A stretch of 10,456 nucleotides of DNA, from positions 1 through 10,456 of the forward strand of contig JNEM01009061.1 of the NCBI GenBank assembly GCA_000697335.1, written 5' to 3'. The notes under the pieces were generated by a model. The model was given only the letters and a program-made list of their open reading frames with translations, was not told the origin of the DNA and made no database searches. Positions 1-8,752 of the stretch are shown here, piece after piece. How positions within the stretch are numbered: position 1 is the first letter of the stretch; each line of letters begins with the position of its first letter. The position numbers and the translations under genes are program-made. This DNA comes from Conidiobolus incongruus B7586. Its lineage: Eukaryota; Entomophthoromycota; Entomophthoromycetes; Entomophthorales; Conidiobolaceae.

Positions 1-1
1 A

Positions 2-3000
2 CCCGGTGAAAGGGATTACCCCAAAGAAATTTTCTCAATAGTTGTCGAACTGAAAAACCTCATCACTAGCCACGATTTCAACTATGTTACTAGAGAAAAT
101 CTTGAAAATTTAAGACTGGTCTTCGAGAAGTTGATCATGACAAAAGAGGCTTTGGATCATCCTACAGAGGCTCCCAAATACTTCCTCCCTCCAACTCTGA
201 CCGGCAATAAGGTAGAAGATGAGAAGCTCATGTTCGAATCACTTAGAGATGTGACTCTGTTCAACAAGCAACAGGCTGTTGAATTCATTAACTTTTACCT
301 TAAGGTGCATTATGCTGACTCTAATGGAAACTTCCTCCCTAGTATCGCCAAACTTGTAAATGACTTATTATCCATGATCAGTGTACCTAGTTTCGATTTA
401 GCTGATACTAATGGAGCTAAAATGATCAGATTGTATTTGACTAAGATCGAGCAAGAGCTCAAGAGGATTCAAGACCAGAAAGCTAATCGACCTGGTTACA
501 AAGAGCCCGAGCTTTCTGATAATCGACAGATCAATATGCAGCTCGTGATTGCCAGTTTCAAAACGGTCACCCCAGATACAAAGATAAAGGCGGTGAACTT
601 TGTTAACAAATATTTAACGGTGGTATATGGTGAACCCAACGGTTATTTCGATTTGGATCTCATCAAATATGTAAATGATGTGTTCGCTGTGGTTTCAGAC
701 CCTAACTTCGAATTCAATAAAGATTCAGATGTCCTTCGATTCCAAAAGCTCCTGCTCAAATTGGATGCCGAGTATGACAGAGTAAAAGCGCCAACGCCCA
801 AGGATCCCGATTTCGTCGCTCCTCAGCTTTCAGGAACTAAATACATCGATGTAGTGAGATTAATGAATTCATTCCACACGATTACTCCTAACAACAAGCA
901 CCAAGCTCTTAACTTCCTCCTCAAATACCTCAGAATGTACTATGGAGATAGGAATGGCACGTTCGAATCCACTGAAATAACTGACCTCGTCAAGCTGCTC
1001 TTCGAAAAGGTCACCCCAGATTCTTTCGACTTTTCCAACGTTGAGCACGTTGTTATCATTCAGAATATCTTACACGATTTGGATGTTGCAATAGATAAGA
1101 TCAGACAACATAAGGAGGATATTCCATTCCAGAATCCTGGTTTCTCAGATAATCAGCCTTATGATGCCCAAAAGATGATCATTGCGCTCCGAAAATTCTC
1201 CCCAGAGTACAAGGACGAAGCCATCAAATATTTGATTCAATTCCTCGAGCGATACTACAAGCTTGATGGCAAATGGAATGATGAGATGTACAACATTGCC
1301 AATCAGCTCATCTACATGGTCACTGCTTCGTCTTTCGACTTTGGGGCACCCGACACTGCCGATAGGATCCAGAACTATTTACTGCAATTAGATATTTTGA
1401 AGAAGAAATTGAAGAACAAGCCTGTCAAGCCAGCCGAATATGTAGCACCCAGATTTGAAGGCGACTTGGATAAAGATATCAATTCGCTCCTTGAATCATT
1501 TAACTTTGTGAACTACTACAATCGCCCAGATGCAATCAAGCATGTCATCAAATTCCTGAAAGAACATTTCTCGAAAAAGGGAAGGTTCGACATTAAACTG
1601 TACGAATTGGTCAATCGTATTGTTAACAAGGTCACCAATCCATCATTTGATTTCCAGATGTCATCCAACCAATACGAAATTCGCGGTATCTTAGACGAAA
1701 TGAAAAAGATCAAGCAAGAGCTGGATAATCCAATTGACAAAGGACCCAAGTACATTGCTCCTCCCCTTGGTGATAATGCGGCCGAGGATCGCCAGAACCT
1801 GTTCGCCTCATTCAAGTTAGTAACTCCAGAACTTAAACGCTCTGCAGTACGTGCAACCTTAGCATATTTGGAACACCACTACGCTGACAAGGGTAAGAAT
1901 TTCAAACCTAAGAAGATTGAGGAATATGTAACGCAAATCATTAACACAATGAATTCGGAAAGCTTCCAGTTTCAGAGTCAACAGGATATTGATACAATTG
2001 CTACGATGATGAATAATCTGGAAGCTGAATGGAAGTTGTACCATACTCGACCGCAAGAGGATAATTACATTCGACCCAGCTGGACAATGGACCGTAACGG
2101 CGATCTCAAAGCTCTGATGGTATCTTTTGACGGGCATACTAACGCCAGTAAATTAACTATTATCCAAGCATTGGTCGATTTCTTCACCCTGTACTACAGG
2201 AACGCTGACCAAACATTTGATGCTGAAGTGTTGAAACAAATTAATCAAATTGGGGATTTCGTTAGGAATTCCAAATTCGATTTTGAAAACCCGGGAAATG
2301 TTGAAGAACTCAAAGAGCTATTGAAGTATCTCAACAATTATTATGAGGAATTGATCAAGGAACACCAAAATCAAGTTCCAGCTGTGGTTACACCCACCTG
2401 GGTTCAAAATAAGGCTCTCGACACTCAGAGTTTGTTGAATTACATTCGCGACGCTGCACTCGCATCGGTGGATCACCTCACCATTGTTAATGTTATTTAT
2501 AACTTCCTTAAAGCGTACTATGCAGGTCCAGATGGCAAAATCCAATCCAATTATTCAAATAAGGTGAACGAGTTAATCATGTATACAACACCGAAATCCT
2601 TTGACTTCACCAATCCATCCAACATTAGCAGAATTAGCAAATCCCTTGAACAGTTGGATATCCTCCAGAAATCGTTGACTACTGAATCGCCATCACTAAA
2701 ATATAAAGAGCCACCCATTACCAACGACAAGGAGAAGGATAAAAAGGCGATGTTCATGACCTGGTTAAGTGTCAACAATAAGAATAAGAACGAAGCAGTC
2801 AAATTTCTGATGAAGTATCTCAAGCATTACTACACCGAAAAAGATCCAGTGGCAAACAGCGTTTTGAACGAAATTATCGAAAAAATTTATAAGCTGACCG
2901 TACATCCAACATTCAGCTTTATCAACAAGGCAGATCGCAAGGAGCTCGACGAATTGTTCAAAGAGTTGGACGAAGCGCAAAAGAAATTGCGCGAGCCCGC

Positions 3001-3373
3001 GGTGGCACCATTCGTCGAACCTGTTCTGACCGGCAACAGACAAACGGATCAAGCAACTTTCCTCGATTCGTTGCAATATGTATCTCCAGCCAATTTGAAC
3101 GCAATCATCGACTTCATCTTTAAATTCGTGGATTTGGACTACAAGAATTTAGATGAGGAATTAAGTTCTGAGTTAAACGATCTCCAATTCCAACTCATTA
3201 ACTTGATTATGGATCCAAAATTCAATGGCAAAGATCTGAAATGGAGGACTGAAATTGAGTTGATTTTGATGGATATGGACACGAAATTTGAAGAACAGCA
3301 GCAGACTTCTAATGCTTATAATCAGTATTACAACACATATCCCCAATCCAACGGTTATTCAGGATGGGGCTAT
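2..3373 (+). repeat. Eleven diverged in-frame coding repeats, period 103-106 codons
   Basis: Unit limits set on the recurring P-x-x-x-P / L-S/T-G/D-N junction are: 2-193 (partial), 194-508, 509-823, 824-1138, 1139-1450, 1451-1762, 1763-2077, 2078-2395, 2396-2713, 2714-3022 and 3023-3373 (the last includes the tail). The unit lengths are 105, 105, 105, 104, 104, 105, 106, 106 and 103 codons for the nine complete internal units. The best kept positions are the aromatic Y-Y about 40 residues in, the S-F-D-F near residues 67-70 (for example VPSFDL, TPDSFDF, TNPSFDF, TPKSFDF), and the L-x-x-L-D helix near residue 85. DNA similarity between units is low, so the duplications are old and have been kept at the protein level. 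Confidence 0.9.
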
Positions 3374-3376
3374 TAA
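2..3376 (+). CDS. Large tandem-repeat protein of unknown function, 5'-partial (11 visible repeats of ~105 residues)
   Basis: I do not recognise this protein. The frame is open from base 2 through the tandem stops TAA-TAG at 3374-3379 and codes for 1124 visible residues with no intron. The TTG at 131 is only an internal Leu codon: the 43 codons before it are open and match the second half of the repeat, so the true start lies left of the window. The body is a partial repeat followed by ten full repeats. Each reads roughly L-S/T-G/D-N, S-F-x-x-V-T-P, a K-Y-L-x-x-Y-Y helix, a G-x-F turn, a V-N-x-x helix, P-S-F-D-F, an L-x-x-L-D helix, then a P-x-Y-x-x-P linker. The predicted fold is mostly helical. 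The last repeat decays into a tail rich in Tyr, Asn, Gln and Gly ending in GYSGWGY. No cysteine occurs in the visible part. A structural, scaffold or secreted surface role would be a guess, because the N-terminus and any signal peptide are missing. Codon use is far less AT-rich than the flanks, which supports an active gene. Confidence 0.92.
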   Translation, partial: PGERDYPKEIFSIVVELKNLITSHDFNYVTRENLENLRLVFEKLIMTKEALDHPTEAPKYFLPPTLTGNKVEDEKLMFESLRDVTLFNKQQAVEFINFYLKVHYADSNGNFLPSIAKLVNDLLSMISVPSFDLADTNGAKMIRLYLTKIEQELKRIQDQKANRPGYKEPELSDNRQINMQLVIASFKTVTPDTKIKAVNFVNKYLTVVYGEPNGYFDLDLIKYVNDVFAVVSDPNFEFNKDSDVLRFQKLLLKLDAEYDRVKAPTPKDPDFVAPQLSGTKYIDVVRLMNSFHTITPNNKHQALNFLLKYLRMYYGDRNGTFESTEITDLVKLLFEKVTPDSFDFSNVEHVVIIQNILHDLDVAIDKIRQHKEDIPFQNPGFSDNQPYDAQKMIIALRKFSPEYKDEAIKYLIQFLERYYKLDGKWNDEMYNIANQLIYMVTASSFDFGAPDTADRIQNYLLQLDILKKKLKNKPVKPAEYVAPRFEGDLDKDINSLLESFNFVNYYNRPDAIKHVIKFLKEHFSKKGRFDIKLYELVNRIVNKVTNPSFDFQMSSNQYEIRGILDEMKKIKQELDNPIDKGPKYIAPPLGDNAAEDRQNLFASFKLVTPELKRSAVRATLAYLEHHYADKGKNFKPKKIEEYVTQIINTMNSESFQFQSQQDIDTIATMMNNLEAEWKLYHTRPQEDNYIRPSWTMDRNGDLKALMVSFDGHTNASKLTIIQALVDFFTLYYRNADQTFDAEVLKQINQIGDFVRNSKFDFENPGNVEELKELLKYLNNYYEELIKEHQNQVPAVVTPTWVQNKALDTQSLLNYIRDAALASVDHLTIVNVIYNFLKAYYAGPDGKIQSNYSNKVNELIMYTTPKSFDFTNPSNISRISKSLEQLDILQKSLTTESPSLKYKEPPITNDKEKDKKAMFMTWLSVNNKNKNEAVKFLMKYLKHYYTEKDPVANSVLNEIIEKIYKLTVHPTFSFINKADRKELDELFKELDEAQKKLREPAVAPFVEPVLTGNRQTDQATFLDSLQYVSPANLNAIIDFIFKFVDLDYKNLDEELSSELNDLQFQLINLIMDPKFNGKDLKWRTEIELILMDMDTKFEEQQQTSNAYNQYYNTYPQSNGYSGWGY

Positions 3377-3646
3377 TAGTGGATGATTTTATTCACTTAT
3401 CTAATTCAAGTTTCATTTATCACTATATTAATTATCAATAAACATATAAATTTTATTAACATTGGGATTAGTATAAAGTTTAATAAATTTATTTAAATTA
3501 TTGAAAATAGATTAAATAATTAAAATAATGAATTTTTTGGTCATCTTTTTGATTGTTCGGATATTTTAAAAACAATTGAACTTTGAATAGTGGCTCATTC
3601 AATGAGTCGAATATATAATTCAAATAAGAAATATGACAAATACAAA
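3377..3646. other. AT-rich spacer between convergent genes
   Basis: This 270-base spacer separates the stop codons of two convergent genes and must hold both 3' UTRs. I see no ORF of note. It includes a perfect 13-base palindrome, CTCATT-C-AATGAG at 3594-3606, whose arms are too close together to make a good hairpin. A TTTATT at 3488-3493 (AATAAA on the minus strand) could serve the minus-strand gene, but such hexamers are common by chance at this base composition. Confidence 0.6.
3437..3442 (+). terminator. Candidate polyadenylation signal AATAAA
   Basis: A canonical AATAAA hexamer lies about 60 bases past the stop codon of the tandem-repeat gene and is followed by a T-rich stretch. Its distance suits a fungal 3' end. 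The surrounding AT-richness makes chance matches likely, so this is tentative. Confidence 0.35.
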
Positions 3647-5531
3647 TTAGTATCTCAGCCACGTTTCCCAAGGCAATAGCTTGTTCATGCCTTCCCAGTG
3701 GTATCGCATGAGTTCCTTTTGACTCTTTGTAGTTTCCTTATCAATAACGGGAGGATCATCCGCCCTCAAGATGTATTTGGACTCGAGTGACAGTGCGTTT
3801 AAATCAACTTCGAACCTTTCGAAGCGTTCAAGGATGTAAGCAAGACCTTGGTTCACGTTGAAAACTTCCTCCGTGACAGGCGCAAAATGGATAGGTGAGT
3901 GACTTGCAAAAAAAACTAGATTTTGCACTTTGACCTCTTTGTCATTGTGATCATAAGGTTCTCTGAAGCATCTGACGTATGGAAAAACCGATTTGAGCGT
4001 TGCTGCAACTTTTTGGTAGGGTGTATCGTAAGGTGACTGTAAACCAGAGACGAGGTTAAGCGCAACGACACCATTAGTTTCTAGCAAAGAGCTAACTTTT
4101 TCAAGAGCTTCCTTGGTGAATAAATAGTCGCCATCAACTCCGGCACCATTGAAGACATCATGCATGATAAACTGGTATGGGGGTGTTAATAGCGAAGGTT
4201 CTTGAGTTAAGGGAACCTTGGCATCGATTAAATGAGCTTTAGCAGGAGATGACAAATAGAAGTATTCCCTTGCATACTTATACACAATTGGGTCAAGTTC
4301 GATCACTTCTACATTGTAGTTCAAGTCAATAAGTGGCTGAGCTGATGAGCCAATTCCTAACCCACTAGATGGAAATGGAAAACAGATTGATTAATATACA
4401 AATTACATAAAAGGTGAACAAGTTGCAACTTACATCATTAAAACCTTGCTTCTATAATTCATGTCTTTTCTTTTTACCAAATGAATAGCTACGGTTAATA
4501 TTAGTGCCAAATCTTTGATAAGGTAAGGTAAATTTACCATCCATCACATAAAAATTGTGGAATATACTTTCGTTGTACTGGGTATATATTCCCCCTAAAA
4601 GACAATGGCCACTTCTTAATACTCTAATCTCCCGTTCTTCCTCTTCAAGGACGCTGATCCATCCAGTGATACTTTCCTCCCTGGCAAGTACACGATAGCC
4701 TGGGAGATTGTTATGTCTTTGACTCACATTATTGTTGCAACCTGGATGATACAGTAAAGTGAGCACGGCAATAGTTGCAATTAGGACCGGAGCAGCAAGT
4801 TTCGTCCTAAGCTTCATCTTGTTGACTGGGAAGAAGATCCATCTACCAATGGCAACGTAAATTGCGAGTGATAAAGAGCCAATAATCAGAATAAGAGCGG
4901 ATTGATTTGCAAAAGGAAAGTGAGTAAACCAATTCAAACTACCGCCTAATGCGCTTACGAGTAAACTACCATGGAATGCAAACAAACTGAGGCCATGAAT
5001 CCATGTGTCAACACTCAAAAACAATTTTAAAGAATCGTGGAGCAAAGTGGCATTAGCCCAACTCATTAAAAACACTGGACTGTATGTGGATAACGCGTAA
5101 ATAACGTGTGGCGGCCATTGGGGACCATAAGGCTCTGCAAATTTTGTAACTATCGATGCATAAGTGGGTGCGAGTGCTGCACTCAAAGAAGCTAACGAAA
5201 GTAATGACGGAATGCGGTGAGGCAGAGGGCGTCTAAAAAATGGGGAAAGACCAACAGTCACACCCATTACAATTGCTGTAGTCAGAAATTGGAGTGTGTA
5301 CTGGTTCTTAAAATATGATCCATACAGCGGATCTGCAAGACCTAGTCCACCGTAATAACTCACGACGGAAGCGAAGGCTGTAATAGGAGGAAGTGTCAGA
5401 GTCAAAATTAAAAGCTGAGTAAAAGCGAAATTATCATCTTCCAAATCTTCAGACACGAATTTATCATCTTCGGTATTGGTTAATTCTGTAGGATTTTCTT
5501 TTTGTTTGGAGGGTGTTAAACTCTCAGACAT
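3647..5531 (-). CDS. Membrane-anchored spermidine/spermine synthase-like (PABS-fold) protein, three exons, 588 aa
   Basis: The exons are 5531-4538, 4488-4434 and 4364-3647, giving 1767 nt ending in TAA. An in-frame TGA lies four codons before the ATG at 5531, so this is the first usable start. Residues 1-35 are acidic and polar. About seven hydrophobic segments follow, near 37-58, 79-99, 109-127, 143-165, 177-197, 209-233 and 244-262. Residues 277-588 form a Rossmann-type domain resembling aminopropyltransferases and related methyltransferases: VLAREESITGWISVL (281-295), a nucleotide-binding IGLGIGS (350-356), the acidic VEVIELDP (368-375), IDA (396-398), IMHDVFNGAG (416-425) and a late ADDPP. 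Asp419 aligns with the first Asp of the D-x-x-D signature of true spermidine synthases, but the second Asp is Asn422, so polyamine synthesis is not assured. Fungal relatives with this N-terminal membrane part plus PABS-like domain are known to me but poorly characterised. The product probably sits in a membrane with the enzyme domain after the last helix. No operon or functional partner is visible. Confidence 0.9.
4365..4433 (-). other. Intron 2 of the spermidine-synthase-like gene (69 nt)
   Basis: The donor is GTAAGT and the acceptor CATCTAG, with TATTAATC as a candidate branch site. The junction splits an Ile codon (AT|T) and creates VLMIGLGIGSS, the expected glycine-rich nucleotide-binding loop. 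The intron length is a multiple of three, but reading through it meets a TAA at once. Confidence 0.92.
4489..4537 (-). other. Intron 1 of the spermidine-synthase-like gene (49 nt)
   Basis: The donor is GTAAAT after GATG, and the acceptor is CCGTAG, with a branch-like CTAATATTAAC just before it. Removing it joins VMD to AIHLVKRK and shifts into the frame of exon 2, restoring the stretch that in relatives links the first beta sheet to the nucleotide-binding motif. If it is retained, the frame stops at 4452 and the catalytic domain is lost. Confidence 0.88.
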
Positions 5532-7822
5532 AAGATCGATTCAAATTTAATAAAATTAAAATAATATGAACTTGATATAAAACAAAGGGATTATTAAACA
5601 ATAATTTTATAATGCTATTTTTGTAATGTATTTTAAAAATTATTTATTGAATAAATTTGAATGAATGACGTTTTTTTAATTTTAAAGGATATTCAATGTT
5701 ATGAATTAGACCAATCATGAATTTATAATCTTCTTTTTAATTATGGGAATTTAAGATTGTTATTTTTATTTTGACTTGTGAATTTTTGTGAAAAATTCGA
5801 AATAATTGAGACCAAAAATCAATCAAATTTTTTAATATAAAATTTCATTCTGTGTACATATCGAGATTCTATTTTACAATTATTTTATTTTATAATCTGA
5901 AGCGTAAATTGTTAATATTACTTTTAACATATTATCATAAAACATTAAAGTTGATCTCAATATTTACAAAATATTTTAATAATTTTACCTCAAATATAAA
6001 TAATTTCATATAAAAGAGACTAATATTTCAATATATATAGCTCATATTGAATAGCATTATTTGATAAACATGATAGTTTTAATCCATGTTCATTAAGTTC
6101 TTAATAAATTCAATTAAATCTAAATATATAATCATATCAAGTTAATTTTATATATTGTTTAATCAGGTTCATAGATTTCAAATGAGTGACAATTCAAATA
6201 AAATTCTTTTAATCTCATTTTTTTGTTCAGACAAAAATTGGATTGATATCATTAATTTATAACGTTGAATATAATCTTATGACCCGATAAAATATTTTGG
6301 AATTTATACTTGATAAATATATTTTATTTCAATGCATATTTGTAAAGATGTATTCATTATGATAATATATTATGAAGGTACTAATCCAGTATTCTTAAAA
6401 TAATTATAATTATTTTCAATTTTCACGTTGTTAATAAAATCACATATTTCGATATTGAGTATGACATATGTTGAAAATAAAAATTGATATTATACAGTAA
6501 ATCATATATATACTTTAATCAATATATAAATAAATTGATTTATAACAGGATTTATTAGAGTTACATTATCCAAATATAATAAAGTCAATTACATCAAAAG
6601 TGAAGCAGTTATTCAAAAATGTAACTAAAATGCATAGCCTTGCAAGTACAAAATATTTCATTCAATTCATAGCTAAGATAATATTTTATCTTTGTGCATT
6701 TTTATTACCTCATTGGGATTTTATTTCCATAAAAATAAAATTTTTCAAATATCTTTCAAATTAAGAAAACACTTTAAAAATATAATTTTATGGATTGTTG
6801 AAGACAATCAATTAATAAATATATATATCAAAGCAATCAATCCATTTATTCCAATAGCATTATACTGTTTTGTTTCAGTTTGTAGAATTAGTCTACCCAG
6901 TAAATTCAGCCCCACTTGAAAAATTCAAAAAATTCAAAACAAAATCCAATCAAATTTTGAATTTTGAAACCAAAAGTTTTAAATAATAAACAATGGTTTA
7001 TTAACATATTATTTATCAATTTAAATTGTAAATATGAATAATACATTTTTTGTCCACTACATCATAATCCAAATTTAATATTAATTATTTTTATTAAAAA
7101 AATAAATATTTCATCGCAAACTTTGTGTATCAACATTGTTTAATAATCTATTGTAATATTAAAGTTTAAAATGATATAATAAATCAAAAGTATAAAAACA
7201 TTTTCTAATCTTTATATTGTATTATATATAAATTTTATATTTGAAAACCAAAAAAATTAATAATATAATTGATACACTTAACAGTATATGAATAGCATTT
7301 ATAATATCATAAAAAACCACTTTACATTTTATTTAATACCCCTTATGCTCTTTTTAAACATAATTATAAACAATAATTTTAAATATTATTATATATATTA
7401 ATGTTATTATTTTTATCTAATAAAATCATAAGTATAATAGTAATGAAACCAATATAGTGTAAAGGAAGATTTAATAAAAAAGTAGTGTGGCTAGTAACAT
7501 GGTACCAATAATATGGCAGGATGATTTAAATGTAAACAAAGTTTAATTAAGGTTCGTAAACAAATGAGTCAATGCTGATATATTAGGATTTATATTAGGT
7601 AGTGCTAATATATTATAATACTGATAGAATATAGTCTTAACCTTAAAAATAGTATAAAAGATAAAAAATAGTAAGAATTCAAAGGCAAAAGAAGAATTTA
7701 GTTTATTAAATAATATAATACCAATTATATAATTGATTTAGTTTTAAAAGAATAAATTAATTATATAATTTATAATTAAATGAATTATATAGAAATATAG
7801 ATGAATTTTGAGAACTAATCTT
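5532..7822. other. Gene-free AT-rich interval of about 2.3 kb
   Basis: I see no convincing gene, RNA gene or mobile element end here. Stops are dense in all frames. The longest frame, 6692-6919 (+), lacks any recognisable motif and has the base make-up of the flanks. The first about 60 bases upstream of 5531 should hold the promoter and 5' UTR of the minus-strand gene; a TATA-like TTTATATCA lies near 5573-5581 but is weak evidence in such DNA. A 9-bp perfect inverted repeat, AATTCAAAA at 6931-6939 with TTTTGAATT at 6955-6963, has a 15-base loop. A somewhat G-richer patch at about 7440-7700 carries an imperfect direct repeat of TGCTGATATATTA; I cannot assign it. Confidence 0.6.
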
Positions 7823-8645
7823 TTAATAAAAATATTTATTCATTTTTAATAAATCATTGATCTTTAACTTACCATCCAGTATTATATTATTTAGATAAAG
7901 TGTATTTGTTCTGATTTTTATATTGATGTTTATATCTTCTCCTAATATTTCTTTGAATAGTAGAACTAATATATCTCTGTATATTTGATAATTGATTTTT
8001 AAATTATTTTGAATTTTTAGAGTCATGCTTATATTTATCATTAATTACACTTTCAACTCTAATACCTGGTATGGTTATATTTGTTCCTATATCACTTACT
8101 TGCCATTAATTGGTTTTAAATAATAAATTTGTTGATAAACTTATAGATGTTTTAAACTTCTCATTTGCTATATTATTACTTGGTATTTTCTCTATACATT
8201 TATTTTTGTTCAAATTTGGTATTGGCAAACTATGGATGCTACTAGTTTATATATGATTTTGACTATCATTTAAAATATTATTACATTAGTTTAAATAATA
8301 TTGAAAAACAATATTAACACCAAGGTTAAAGTTAGTTGATATTATATTATCATTTTGAATACTTAATTTATCATTTATATTATTAAATTATCTTGTAAAT
8401 TAATCCTTATGATTATTTAGATTTTGTTTAAAGAGTATTTAATTTCCATTTATAAAATTAAATAATATATGATCTATATCTATATATATTTCAAAATTTT
8501 TAAATTTAGTTTGTTTATTATTATCTGATATTAAATTAATTTCATTATTATATATTGAGTATAGTTTTATATTTAAATCTTGAGTTAATAGTATATCTTC
8601 CTTATCATTAATCTTTTCATATGATTTTTTAGTTCTAATATATCC
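7823..8645 (-). pseudogene. Degenerate coding-like tract of unknown identity
   Basis: One minus-strand frame from 8645 to about 7887 contains far fewer stops than expected at this A+T content, and all those I read are TAA. An overlapping open frame at 8041-7823 gives 72 residues, including an acidic helical stretch LLFKEILGEDI and an end at LLKMNKYFY. Recognisably non-random words such as TNITIPGIRVESVIND occur in the first frame. The pattern suggests a decayed protein gene rather than random AT-rich DNA. The C-terminal pattern (hydrophobic helix, LF, a later LDGKLKI-type element) faintly recalls a BEN domain, but I give that little weight. It lies downstream of the transposase relic on the same strand and could be a second gene of the element or an unrelated fossil. 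Confidence 0.4.
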
Positions 8646-8752
8646 CTAACCAAATAATATTCTCTTTAATTATTATTATGATTTTGTATTTTTGATATCC
8701 TTTAATTGAATATCATTTTTTATTTGTTTTAAATAAGTAATTAATAAATATA

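Noticed and set aside
131-139. TTG at 131 or ATG at 137 as the start of the repeat gene.
   Set aside because: The same frame is open back to base 2 and those 43 codons match the second half of the repeat unit, so the start is outside the window.
1516-3076. Antisense open frames of 75-103 codons inside the tandem-repeat gene.
   Set aside because: They overlap a long, clearly selected coding frame on the other strand, show no domain features, and are expected shadows of its codon use.
6692-6919. 75-codon plus-strand frame in the AT-rich interval.
   Set aside because: No motif, composition identical to the flanks, and a length compatible with chance; it lacks any neighbouring exon that would extend it sensibly.
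6931-6963. 9-bp inverted repeat as a MITE end or transposon terminal repeat.
   Set aside because: The arms are made of simple A/T-rich words, no target-site duplication or partner copy is visible, and such hairpins are common in DNA of this composition.
7440-7720. Possible fragment of an LTR-type element or terminal repeat in a G-richer patch.
   Set aside because: Only vague word-level resemblance; no paired repeat, primer site or protein motif that I can support.
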